Below, piece by piece: positions 1-6,492 of a stretch of 12,508 nt of DNA; position 1 is the stretch's first letter, and each line of letters begins with the position of its first letter. The notes under the pieces were generated by a model that worked only from the letters and a program-made list of their open reading frames with translations, was not told the DNA's origin and made no database searches. Source of the stretch: Clostridia bacterium (GTDB lineage: Bacteria > Bacillota > Clostridia > Oscillospirales > Acutalibacteraceae); the NCBI GenBank assembly GCA_030536195.1, contig JAUNQL010000016.1, forward strand, positions 1-12,508, in the 5' to 3' direction. The translations under genes and the position numbers were made by a program.

Positions 1-83
1 TTATCATCACCCCATTCACTGTAAGCATCACTGGTGATTTACTCGAAGAACTCGAAAACAGTGGAATGTTCTTCCAGTCATAG
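1..83 (+). CDS. sepF: SepF-like cell division protein, C-terminal end only (partial)
   Basis: Only the last 26 codons are present, read in the frame that ends at the TAG at 81-83. The visible peptide begins IITPFTVSITGDLLEELENS and closes with GMFFQS. The pattern of a hydrophobic strand, then a TP turn, then an xISGDxxEEL helix and a short aromatic end resembles the C-terminus of SepF, the FtsZ-ring membrane tether of Gram-positive bacteria. The position just upstream of divIVA supports this, because sepF, ylmG, ylmH and divIVA are neighbours in many Firmicutes. The match rests on a very short peptide plus context, so another short protein from the same cluster cannot be excluded. Confidence 0.62.
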   Translation, partial: IITPFTVSITGDLLEELENSGMFFQS

Positions 84-92
84 TAACTTAAC

Positions 93-117
93 GGGCACAC
101 CCAATCGGCGTGCCCTT
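93..117 (+). terminator. Hairpin between sepF and divIVA (terminator or attenuator-like)
   Basis: GGGCAC (93-98) pairs with GTGCCC (110-115). The stem continues past one A-C mismatch with CC/GG and has a small loop. It is followed by the T-rich but interrupted run TTACTTTAAATT. The U-tract is weak, so termination may be partial. The hairpin ends only about 13 bases before the divIVA ribosome binding site, and I see no convincing promoter between the two. Read-through from the upstream gene into divIVA is therefore likely. Confidence 0.5.
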
Positions 118-129
118 ACTTTAAATTAT

Positions 130-134
130 AGGAG
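130..134 (+). promoter_or_regulatory. Ribosome binding site that sets the divIVA start
   Basis: AGGAG at 130-134 lies 8 bases before the TTG at 143. The longer in-frame GTG at 134 overlaps this site and cannot be served by it. The family N-terminus (MLTPKQL) also begins at the TTG. Confidence 0.75.
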
Positions 135-142
135 TGATTATT

Positions 143-1036
143 TTGCTTACACCAAAACAGCTCAGCACACATGAATTTCAGATGGCTGGACGTAATGCAT
201 ACAAAGCATCAGACGTTGATGAGTTCCTTGATGAGGTAACTGAATCATACGACCAGATGTTTAGAGAAAACGGCGAGCTCGTTAAAAAGCTCAACCTTGT
301 AGCTGACAAGCTTCAGCAGTACAAGGCTGATGAGGACAACATCAGAAACGCTCTCTTAACAGCTGAGAGAATGAAGGAATCCATCGTTAAGGATGCAGAG
401 GACAGCGTTAAGTCCAAGGTTGCTGAGGGCGACGAAAAGGCTGCTGCAATTATTGCAGAGGCTAACGAAAAAGCTGAGGAGATTTTAAAGCTTGCTCAGG
501 CTAACGCAACTAAGCTTCTTGCTAAGGCTCAGGAACTTTACGATGATCAGGTAAGTTCAATCAAGGAAGAGGCTGAAAAGGAAGAGGCTCATCTTCTCAA
601 GATTAAAGAGGAGTCTACCAAAGTTCGCGCTGACCTTATTGACTCATATCAGAAGCAGATTAGCATCCTTGAATTCACACCTGACTTCGCTGAGGAAGTA
701 AGACTTGCTCGTCAGAAGAAACTCGATGAAATCGAGGAAAAGGTTGAGGAGATTACTGAGGAAGTAATCGACTCAGAAGAGGACGAGGAAGAACCAGAGT
801 TCGAAGTTGAAATCGAATATGCCGATGACGACGAAGACGATGAGGGCGAGGACGAAGACATCGAATTCGAAGAGGATGACGAGGAAGACGAAGAAGATGC
901 TGATGTAGATGAGTATCTTGACGACGAAGAGGAAGAGGACGAGGAGTTCGAGGACATCGATTCTGGTAACGACCTTTTCTCAGATGACGACGACGAGGAC
1001 GAGGAGAAAGAGGACGACGAAATCTCTCTCTTCTAA
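143..1036 (+). CDS. divIVA: DivIVA-family polar/division scaffold with long acidic tail
   Basis: DivIVA proteins bind curved membrane at septa and poles and recruit division or morphogenesis partners. The N-terminus (MLTPKQLSTHEF, then ASDVDEFLDEV) is the conserved membrane-targeting domain, about residues 1-55. It is followed by a long Ala/Glu/Lys-rich coiled coil to about residue 195. The final roughly 90 residues are about two-thirds Asp/Glu, with almost no basic residue, and the protein stops at ISLF. At 297 residues it is much longer than the roughly 165-residue Bacillus protein, and the extra length is the acidic tail. Translation is taken from TTG at 143. The gene lies between probable sepF and lspA, the usual division-cluster position. 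The family call is secure. What the tail does is unknown, and DivIVA subgroups differ in partners. Confidence 0.93.
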   Translation: MLTPKQLSTHEFQMAGRNAYKASDVDEFLDEVTESYDQMFRENGELVKKLNLVADKLQQYKADEDNIRNALLTAERMKESIVKDAEDSVKSKVAEGDEKAAAIIAEANEKAEEILKLAQANATKLLAKAQELYDDQVSSIKEEAEKEEAHLLKIKEESTKVRADLIDSYQKQISILEFTPDFAEEVRLARQKKLDEIEEKVEEITEEVIDSEEDEEEPEFEVEIEYADDDEDDEGEDEDIEFEEDDEEDEEDADVDEYLDDEEEEDEEFEDIDSGNDLFSDDDDEDEEKEDDEISLF

Positions 1037-1050
1037 GAAATGAGGCACTT

Positions 1051-1512
1051 ATGCTTATTACCATAACGCTTGTTATGGTTGCCTTGCTTGTTGGTCTCGA
1101 TCAACTAATAAAGTACTTGGTAATAACCAATGTAAAACCAGTAGATGCTGTTCCTGTAATCGACAACATATTGCAATTTAGATATGTTGAAAATACAGGT
1201 GCAGCATTTAGTATCCTTAGTGATAAAACATGGTTGCTCTCTCTTATCACAGGTTTGATGATAGTTGGTGCACTCTTGTACCTCTTTATCAGCAAGCCAA
1301 AGAGCAAACTCCTCACCACATCAATTATTCTTGTTGTAAGTGGTGGCCTTGGAAATTTGATTGATAGGATTTTCAGGGGCTATGTTGTGGATTTCATTGA
1401 GTACCTCTTTATGGAGTACGCTGTCTACAACTTTGCGGATATCCTGGTAACCATTGGCGCAGTATTACTAGTAATTGCCATATTCTTGGACAAAGGTGAA
1501 ACTGATGAATGA
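1051..1512 (+). CDS. lspA: Lipoprotein signal peptidase II (LspA)
   Basis: LspA is an integral membrane aspartyl protease that removes the signal peptide from diacylglyceryl-modified prolipoproteins. The 153-residue product has the family size and four hydrophobic segments (about 2-20, 60-80, 87-104 and 126-146). Conserved blocks are LDQLIKY (D17), ENTGAAF near residue 50, NLIDRIFRG with catalytic D105, and VYNFAD with catalytic D130. It starts 14 bases after the divIVA stop, behind a modest TGAGG at 1041-1045. Its last 8 bases overlap the start of the pseudouridine synthase gene, which suggests translational coupling. Identification is firm. Confidence 0.96.
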   Translation: MLITITLVMVALLVGLDQLIKYLVITNVKPVDAVPVIDNILQFRYVENTGAAFSILSDKTWLLSLITGLMIVGALLYLFISKPKSKLLTTSIILVVSGGLGNLIDRIFRGYVVDFIEYLFMEYAVYNFADILVTIGAVLLVIAIFLDKGETDE

Positions 1513-2428
1513 CGTTGTAACGTTCATAGTAGAGGACGAGCAAAAGGGCGAACGTATTGATACGGTCGTCGCACTTTTCGACGACGATATGACACGTTCA
1601 GCTGCTCAAAAGCTCATCACAAATGGCGACGTAGTTGTAAACGACGAGGTCGTTTCCAAAAACTACAAGGTTCGTTCCGGGGATATTGTTAAGGTGACCA
1701 TACCTGACCCGGTTTTACTGGATGTAAAACCGGAAAACATTCCACTTGATATTGTCTATGAGGATGATGACCTGCTTGTTGTCAACAAGCCTAAGGGCAT
1801 GGTTGTGCACCCGGCGCCAGGTAACGCCGACGGCACACTTGTCAATGCCCTGATGTATCACTGCTCGGGCTCACTGTCCGGCATCAATGGTGTGATAAGG
1901 CCAGGCATTGTCCACCGTATCGACAAGGATACGAGTGGCCTGCTCATAGTCGCCAAAAACGATGCCGCACATCTTGGCCTTGCCGAGCAGATTAAGGAGC
2001 ACTCCTTCACGCGCTGTTACCGCGCCGTCGTGCACGGCAACATCAAGGATGATGAGGGGACGATTGATGCTCCAATCGGCCGTAACCCTAAGGACCGCAA
2101 GAAGATGGCTGTTACAACGAGTAACTCCAGAAACGCTGTTACGCACTTTAAGGTGCTTGAGCGTTTTGGCAATTTCACTTATGTCGAGTGCAGACTTAAG
2201 ACGGGGCGCACTCACCAAATTCGAGTTCATATGGCTTACAAGGGCCACCCAGTCGCTGGCGACTTGGTATATGGACCGAAAAACACACCTACGGAAATGA
2301 ATGGCCAGTGTTTACACGCTGGGCTCATTGGATTTATACATCCAAGAACTGGGGAATACCTCGAATTTGAGGCGCCCCTACCTGATTATTTCGAAAAATT
2401 TTTAAAGAAATTGAGGGATAAACAATGA
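1505..2428 (+). CDS. rluD: RluD/YlyB-family large-subunit rRNA pseudouridine synthase
   Basis: This enzyme family converts specific uridines in 23S rRNA to pseudouridine. Residues about 12-70 form an S4 RNA-binding domain. The catalytic domain follows, with NKPKGMVVHPAPG at 94-106, HRIDKDTSG at 137-145 (catalytic D140), and GRTHQIRVHM at 234-243. The start is ATG 1505, with AAAGGTG at 1492-1498 inside lspA. A longer reading from 1475 lacks a good site. The 307-residue length is normal. It overlaps lspA by 8 bases, and its TGA overlaps the next gene as ATGA. Codon use is visibly different from the transketolase genes, with more GCC/CGC and four CCG proline codons, consistent with lower expression. 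The exact target uridine cannot be read from sequence, and the B. subtilis neighbour of lspA is ylyB. Confidence 0.93.
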   Translation: MNDVVTFIVEDEQKGERIDTVVALFDDDMTRSAAQKLITNGDVVVNDEVVSKNYKVRSGDIVKVTIPDPVLLDVKPENIPLDIVYEDDDLLVVNKPKGMVVHPAPGNADGTLVNALMYHCSGSLSGINGVIRPGIVHRIDKDTSGLLIVAKNDAAHLGLAEQIKEHSFTRCYRAVVHGNIKDDEGTIDAPIGRNPKDRKKMAVTTSNSRNAVTHFKVLERFGNFTYVECRLKTGRTHQIRVHMAYKGHPVAGDLVYGPKNTPTEMNGQCLHAGLIGFIHPRTGEYLEFEAPLPDYFEKFLKKLRDKQ

Positions 2429-3252
2429 ATGCAGAACTCAAGGCAAAACTTCAAAAAGATGCAACTAGAGTTCGTATGAGTGTTATCGAAGGCACTTTCA
2501 ATGCGAAGTCTGGTCATCCAGGCGGATCACTCTCTGTTTCAGACTTGATGACATATCTCTATATGTACAAGTTGAACATTGATCCACAGAACCCACAGTG
2601 GGAGGACAGGGACCGTTTCGTTCTCTCTAAGGGTCACACAGCACCTGCACTTTACGGTGCACTTGCACTCCGTGGTTTCTTCGATGAGGAGGAAATCAAG
2701 ACTCTCAGAAAGCCAGGCTCACGCCTTCAGGGTCATCCATCTATGCACATGACTCCTGGTGTCGACATGAGTACAGGTTCTCTTGGCCAAGGTATATCAG
2801 TAGCAGTTGGTATGGCTCTTGGTGCAAAGATCAAGAATAAGTCATATCGCGTTTACACTATCCTTGGTGACGGTGAAATCGAAGAGGGTCAGGTTTGGGA
2901 AGCAGCAATGTTTGCTGGTGCCAAGAAGCTTGACAACCTTGTTGTTGTAGTTGACAACAACAACCTCCAGATTGACGGTACAATTGAGGAAGTAAACTCA
3001 CCATACCCAATCGATGAGAAGTTTAAGGCATTTGGCTTTAACGTAATCAACATCGACGGTCATGACTTTGACCAGATTGATGATGCCTTCACACAGGCAG
3101 AAAATTACAAGGGCGCTCCTACAGCTATCATCGCAAAGACAGTTAAGGGCAAGGGCGTTTCATTCATGGAAAATCAAGTAGGCTGGCATGGTAAGGCTCC
3201 AGACGCTGACCAGTATGCACAGGCTATGGCAGAATTAAAGGAGGCACTCTAA
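2425..3252 (+). CDS. tktA: Transketolase, N-terminal (TPP pyrophosphate-binding) subunit
   Basis: The product is half of a split transketolase, which moves two-carbon ketol units between sugar phosphates in the non-oxidative pentose phosphate pathway. Its 275 residues cover only the pyrophosphate-binding domain. Visible motifs are SGHPGG (H31), SKGHTAP (H71), GHPSMHMTPGVDMSTGSLGQG around 103-123, and the TPP motif from GDGEIEEGQ (148) to VDNNN (176-180). H254 in GWHGKAP matches the active-site His near the end of this domain. The start overlaps the preceding stop as ATGA, with GAGGG at 2413-2417. The partner subunit starts one base after the stop. The split arrangement is common in Clostridia and archaea. 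Codon choice (CCA/CCT, no CCG) suggests strong expression. Confidence 0.95.
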   Translation: MNAELKAKLQKDATRVRMSVIEGTFNAKSGHPGGSLSVSDLMTYLYMYKLNIDPQNPQWEDRDRFVLSKGHTAPALYGALALRGFFDEEEIKTLRKPGSRLQGHPSMHMTPGVDMSTGSLGQGISVAVGMALGAKIKNKSYRVYTILGDGEIEEGQVWEAAMFAGAKKLDNLVVVVDNNNLQIDGTIEEVNSPYPIDEKFKAFGFNVINIDGHDFDQIDDAFTQAENYKGAPTAIIAKTVKGKGVSFMENQVGWHGKAPDADQYAQAMAELKEAL

Positions 3253-3253
3253 T

Positions 3254-4201
3254 ATGGCAGACGTAATTAAGAAAGCTACTAGAGATGGCTACGGCGAAGG
3301 CCTCTTAGCTCTTGGCGAAAAGGACGCAAACGTAATCGTTATGGATGCTGACCTTGCAGGCGCTACAAAGACAGGCGTTTTCAAGAAGGCTTTCCCAGAC
3401 AGATTCTATAACGCTGGTATCGCAGAAGGTAACTTGATCGGTGTTGCTGCTGGTCTTTCACTTTCTGGTATCACAGTATATGCAAGCTCATTTGCTATGT
3501 TCGCAGCAGGCAGAGCTTTTGAACAGATTAGAAACTCAATTGGTTATCCACACCTCAACGTTAAAATCTGCGCTACACACGCAGGTATCTCTGTTGGTGA
3601 AGACGGTGCTTCTCACCAGTGCAACGAGGATATTGCTCTCATGAGAACAATTCCTGGTATGACAATCATCAACCCAGCTGACGCAGTTGAGGCAAAGGCA
3701 GCTGTACTTGCAGTAGCTGACTTTGAGGGTCCAGTTTACATGCGTTTCGGTCGTTTGGCAGTGCCAGTAATCAACGACGAAGCAACATACAAGTTTGAAA
3801 TTGGCAAGGGAATCACTCTCACAGAGGGTAATGACGTTGCTATTATCGCAACAGGTCTCATGGTTAACGAGGCTTTGATTGCAGCAGAGCAGCTCAAGGC
3901 AGAGGGCATCAATGCCCGCGTTATCAACATCCACACAATCAAGCCTCTTGATGAGGAAATCGTTATCAAGGCAGCTAAGGAATGTGGTTGTGTTGTAACA
4001 GCTGAGGAGCACAGCATCATCGGTGGTCTTGGTGGAGCAGTAGCTGAGGTACTTTCAGAGAATTGCCCAACACCAATTAAACGCGTTGGCGTGAACGACA
4101 CATTTGGTGGTTCTGGCCCAGCAGTTGAGATGCTCAAGATCTATGGCCTTGATGCAGACCACATCGTTGAGGCTGCAAAGCAGGCTATCACTCTCAAGTA
4201 A
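3254..4201 (+). CDS. tktB: Transketolase, C-terminal (pyrimidine-binding) subunit
   Basis: This is the second half of the split transketolase and supplies the TPP pyrimidine-binding domain and the C-terminal domain. AGIAEGNLIG contains E58, the equivalent of the Glu that activates TPP. GEDGASHQ (115-122) carries H121, which matches the active-site His of one-chain enzymes. RFGRLAVP and the GGLGGAVAEVL segment (257-267) belong to the C-terminal half. The length of 315 residues is normal for this subunit. A near-perfect AAAGGAGG at 3237-3244 sits 9 bases before the ATG. The two halves are one base apart and should be made in similar amounts. A 1-deoxyxylulose-5-phosphate synthase-like role is less likely, because that enzyme is normally a single chain. 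Confidence 0.95.
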   Translation: MADVIKKATRDGYGEGLLALGEKDANVIVMDADLAGATKTGVFKKAFPDRFYNAGIAEGNLIGVAAGLSLSGITVYASSFAMFAAGRAFEQIRNSIGYPHLNVKICATHAGISVGEDGASHQCNEDIALMRTIPGMTIINPADAVEAKAAVLAVADFEGPVYMRFGRLAVPVINDEATYKFEIGKGITLTEGNDVAIIATGLMVNEALIAAEQLKAEGINARVINIHTIKPLDEEIVIKAAKECGCVVTAEEHSIIGGLGGAVAEVLSENCPTPIKRVGVNDTFGGSGPAVEMLKIYGLDADHIVEAAKQAITLK

Positions 4202-4212
4202 GGATTAACAAG

Positions 4213-5250
4213 ATGGAAGAATTTAGTTGGAAAAAACTATGTGCATCAATGTCATCAGTAAAAATTGCTGGCATTGATTCAGTCGGTGACATAAGGGTTT
4301 ATACAATGAACTACCAAAACCCTTATCACCTTGACTACATGCTTGAAAATGGTGTTAAGAACACAGCTGACTTGCTTATCAAAGCAACCAAGGAGATCTC
4401 AGGTGGTATCCCACTCTTTGTAATCCCTGGTCGCTACGCATGCTCAAGTTTCAATGCCAAGACACCAGAGGGCAAGCGTTTCCTCGCTCGTAACTTTGAT
4501 TATAAGGATTCTCCTTGTATGGTAGTTTGGTGTAACCCAGAGGACGGTTATAAGAGCATCGGCATCTGCGATATGCTCTTTATGACCTATGGCTTTAAGC
4601 GTACACCAATCGAGACTTGGAACCGCTACTTTACACTCATGGCACCATACACAGTTATGGATGGCATGAATGAAACTGGTCTCTGCATCGCAGTATTGGA
4701 GCAGAAGGGTCCGGCTACTAAGCAGACAACAAGTCGCCCTGACATCACAACTACAGTTGCAATTCGCGCTATCCTTGATAAGTGCGCAACAGTTGAAGAG
4801 GCGATTGAGCTTCTTGATTCCTATGACATGAATGATGCTGTTTTCTGCAACTACCACTATCACATCATCGATAAGAAGGGTGGTAACGTAATCATTGAGT
4901 ACGTTAACAACAAGATGAATGTGGTAAGGCCAGAAAAGCGCAAGAAGTATCAATACACAACAAACTTCTTACTCTCAAACCCAGGTGGCGACGTCAAGGG
5001 TAACTTCGGCTACAGCCGCTATTACCAGATGCGCGACTTTATTGAGCCAAGGAAGGGCGTTATGACAGTTGATGAGGCTATGCAGCTTCTCGAGCATGTT
5101 AAGCTCGAGTACAGGCATCACCTCTTAAAGCACCGTGTTACAAGCCTCTGGAGTGTCGTTTACAATATTGACGACCTCACAATTGACCTTGTAGCAGGCG
5201 CTGATTTCTCAAAGCGCTACAGTTTTTCACTTGATTCTCCAGCAACTTGA
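4213..5250 (+). CDS. Linear amide C-N hydrolase, choloylglycine hydrolase/penicillin acylase-like (Ntn fold), substrate unknown
   Basis: The protein fits the Ntn-hydrolase superfamily that includes bile salt hydrolase, penicillin V acylase and acid ceramidase-like enzymes, which cleave linear amide bonds. The probable nucleophile is C77 in GRYACSSF. R93 and D96 in ARNFD keep the exact +16 and +19 spacing of C2/R18/D21 in bile salt hydrolases. N153 (DGMNETG), N251 (TTNF) and R269 (YSRY) fit the other active-site positions. Unlike bile salt hydrolases, which begin Met-Cys, the Cys lies behind 76 residues, so self-cleavage of a propeptide would be required. No signal peptide or membrane segment is seen, so it is probably cytoplasmic. 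It starts 11 bases after the transketolase, with AAGGA at 4200-4204, and is likely cotranscribed. The fold call is good. A specific substrate, including bile salts, is not supported. Confidence 0.85.
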   Translation: MEEFSWKKLCASMSSVKIAGIDSVGDIRVYTMNYQNPYHLDYMLENGVKNTADLLIKATKEISGGIPLFVIPGRYACSSFNAKTPEGKRFLARNFDYKDSPCMVVWCNPEDGYKSIGICDMLFMTYGFKRTPIETWNRYFTLMAPYTVMDGMNETGLCIAVLEQKGPATKQTTSRPDITTTVAIRAILDKCATVEEAIELLDSYDMNDAVFCNYHYHIIDKKGGNVIIEYVNNKMNVVRPEKRKKYQYTTNFLLSNPGGDVKGNFGYSRYYQMRDFIEPRKGVMTVDEAMQLLEHVKLEYRHHLLKHRVTSLWSVVYNIDDLTIDLVAGADFSKRYSFSLDSPAT

Positions 5251-5275
5251 AATTAAAGTAGAGGGAGGTTTTAAA
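5247..5275 (+). promoter_or_regulatory. Possible promoter for tRNA-Pro, overlapping the upstream terminator
   Basis: TTGAAA at 5247-5252 and TTTAAA at 5270-5275 are separated by 17 bases and would start RNA near 5282, about ten bases before the tRNA. The -10 box lies in the loop of the hairpin at 5261-5283. The match is modest and may be chance. Confidence 0.3.
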
Positions 5276-5290
5276 CCTCCCTCGCTTCTT
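5261..5290 (+). terminator. Rho-independent terminator-like hairpin after the hydrolase gene
   Basis: GAGGGAGG (5261-5268) pairs perfectly with CCTCCCTC (5276-5283) around TTTTAAA, whose TTT/AAA can extend the stem. The following GCTTCTT is only a partial U-tract. The hairpin lies 10 bases after the hydrolase stop and probably ends the divIVA-to-hydrolase transcript, perhaps incompletely. Confidence 0.65.
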
Positions 5291-5292
5291 AC

Positions 5293-5368
5293 CGGGGTGT
5301 AGCGCAGTTGGTAGCGCGCCTGCTTCGGGAGCAGGAGGCCGTGGGTTCAACTCCCGCCACTCCGACCA
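5293..5368 (+). tRNA. tRNA-Pro (anticodon CGG), CCA encoded
   Basis: A complete 76-base cloverleaf is visible. The acceptor arm CGGGGTG (5293-5299) pairs with CACTCCG (5358-5364), with one G-T wobble. The D stem is GCGC/GCGC (5302-5305 and 5314-5317). The anticodon stem CCTGC/GCAGG encloses the loop TTCGGGA, with the anticodon CGG at 5326-5328. The T arm is GTGGG-TTCAACT-CCCGC, and the 3' end is A-CCA. The anticodon reads CCG only. The C1-G72 pair with A73 is typical of bacterial tRNA-Pro. It stands alone between a terminator-like hairpin and ychF, and may be transcribed together with ychF, whose start is 25 bases downstream. Confidence 0.97.
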
Positions 5369-5393
5369 GATCTTATAAAAAGGATATGTTTTA

Positions 5394-6488
5394 ATGAAAC
5401 TTGGAATAGTAGGTTTACCAAATGTTGGTAAAAGCACACTTTTTAATGCAATAACAAATGCTGGCGCAGGCGCTGCAAACTACCCGTTTTGCACAATCGA
5501 GCCAAACGTAGGTGTAGTAGCAGTACCTGATGAGCGTCTTGATTTGCTCACCGAGCTCTATCATCCAAAGTCAGTTGTACCAGCAAGCGTTGAGTTTGTT
5601 GATATTGCAGGCCTTGTTAAGGGCGCAGCACAGGGTGAGGGCCTTGGCAACAAGTTCCTCTCACACATCCGTGAGGTTGATGCAATCATCCACGTTGTTC
5701 GCTGCTTCGAGAACGACGACATCGTTCACGTAGAGGGCTCAATTGACCCAGCACGTGATATTGAAACAATTAACCTTGAACTCATCCTCTCCGATATGGA
5801 GGTCCTTGAGAAGCGCATTCAGCGCGTAGAGAAGGCAATGAAGGGCGACAAGTCTCTTGCCAAGGAGCTAGAGATCTTGAACCGCTTCAAGGCTGCACTC
5901 GAGGACGGCAAGTGTGCGCGTACAGTTGAGCTCACACCTGACGAGGAGGAGTCACTTGTTGACTTTAACCTCCTCACATACAAGCCAGTTATCTACGCTT
6001 GTAACATGGGTGAGGATGACTTCTCAGGTGGCATCGAGTCGAACGCGAGATACCAGGCAGTCAAGGCTATTGCGGATAGTGAGGGTTCTCAGACACTTCC
6101 TATCTGTGCGGAACTAGAGGCACAGATAGCAGAGCTCGATGCGGAGGAGAAGGAGATGTTCCTCTCAGACCTCGGCATTGAGAAGAGCGGTCTTGACCTT
6201 CTCATCCAGCGCTCATACGATTTGCTCGGCCTTATGTCATTCTTGACAGCAGGCGAGCCAGAGGTTCGCGCTTGGACAATCAAGAAGGGCACCAAGGCTC
6301 CAAAGGCCGCTGGCAAGATCCACTCCGACATCGAGCGTGGATTTATCCGCGCAGAGGTCATCAACTACCAGACACTCCTTGACTGCGGCTCACTCTCAGC
6401 TGCACGTGACAAGGGCCTTATCCGTTCAGAGGGTAAGGAGTACGTGATGCAGGACGGCGACGTCGTACTATTCCGATTCAACGTATAA
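5394..6488 (+). CDS. ychF: YchF/OLA1-family P-loop NTPase
   Basis: YchF is a universally conserved Obg-related ATPase that associates with ribosomes and is linked to stress responses and initiation. The 364-residue product has GLPNVGKST (7-15) as Walker A, then DIAGLVKGAAQGEGLGNKFL (70-89) as the G3 region. Leu replaces the usual catalytic Gln there, as expected in this family. The G4-like NMGE (204-207) replaces NKxD, which explains ATP preference. A coiled-coil helical arm occupies about 125-175, and a TGS domain about 280-363. AAAAAGGA at 5377-5384 lies 9 bases before the ATG. The gene follows tRNA-Pro and ends at the strong terminator at 6493-6528. Identification is firm. Confidence 0.97.
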   Translation: MKLGIVGLPNVGKSTLFNAITNAGAGAANYPFCTIEPNVGVVAVPDERLDLLTELYHPKSVVPASVEFVDIAGLVKGAAQGEGLGNKFLSHIREVDAIIHVVRCFENDDIVHVEGSIDPARDIETINLELILSDMEVLEKRIQRVEKAMKGDKSLAKELEILNRFKAALEDGKCARTVELTPDEEESLVDFNLLTYKPVIYACNMGEDDFSGGIESNARYQAVKAIADSEGSQTLPICAELEAQIAELDAEEKEMFLSDLGIEKSGLDLLIQRSYDLLGLMSFLTAGEPEVRAWTIKKGTKAPKAAGKIHSDIERGFIRAEVINYQTLLDCGSLSAARDKGLIRSEGKEYVMQDGDVVLFRFNV

Positions 6489-6492
6489 AAAT

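Noticed and set aside
712..957. Minus-strand reading frame encoding an almost pure poly-serine protein
   Set aside because: It is the antisense shadow of the GAN-rich acidic tail of divIVA. There is no ribosome binding site or plausible protein composition.
753..1064. Minus-strand Arg/Pro/Leu-rich reading frame
   Set aside because: It is another antisense shadow of the divIVA tail and has no start signals.
1475..1504. Longer N-terminus for the pseudouridine synthase
   Set aside because: The extra ten residues lie within lspA and lack a ribosome binding site, while ATG 1505 has AAAGGTG at good spacing and gives a normal S4-domain start.
1500..2400. Horizontal transfer of rluD because of its different codon use
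   Set aside because: The gene keeps its conserved position beside lspA, and aroC shows similar codon choices. Lower expression explains the difference better.
3536..4012. Long Cys-rich minus-strand frame
   Set aside because: It lies fully inside the transketolase C-terminal gene, shows no recognisable domain, and has no ribosome binding site. It is a shadow of codon bias.
4213..5250. Bile salt hydrolase as a specific name for the Ntn hydrolase
   Set aside because: Bile salt hydrolases begin with Met-Cys, while here the Cys is residue 77 behind a propeptide. The fold is shared, but the substrate is not supported.
5177..5437. Minus-strand frame containing an ELNPRPPAPEAGALPTAL-like peptide
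   Set aside because: This is a well-known false protein produced by translating the antisense strand of a tRNA gene. The cloverleaf at 5293-5368 explains it.
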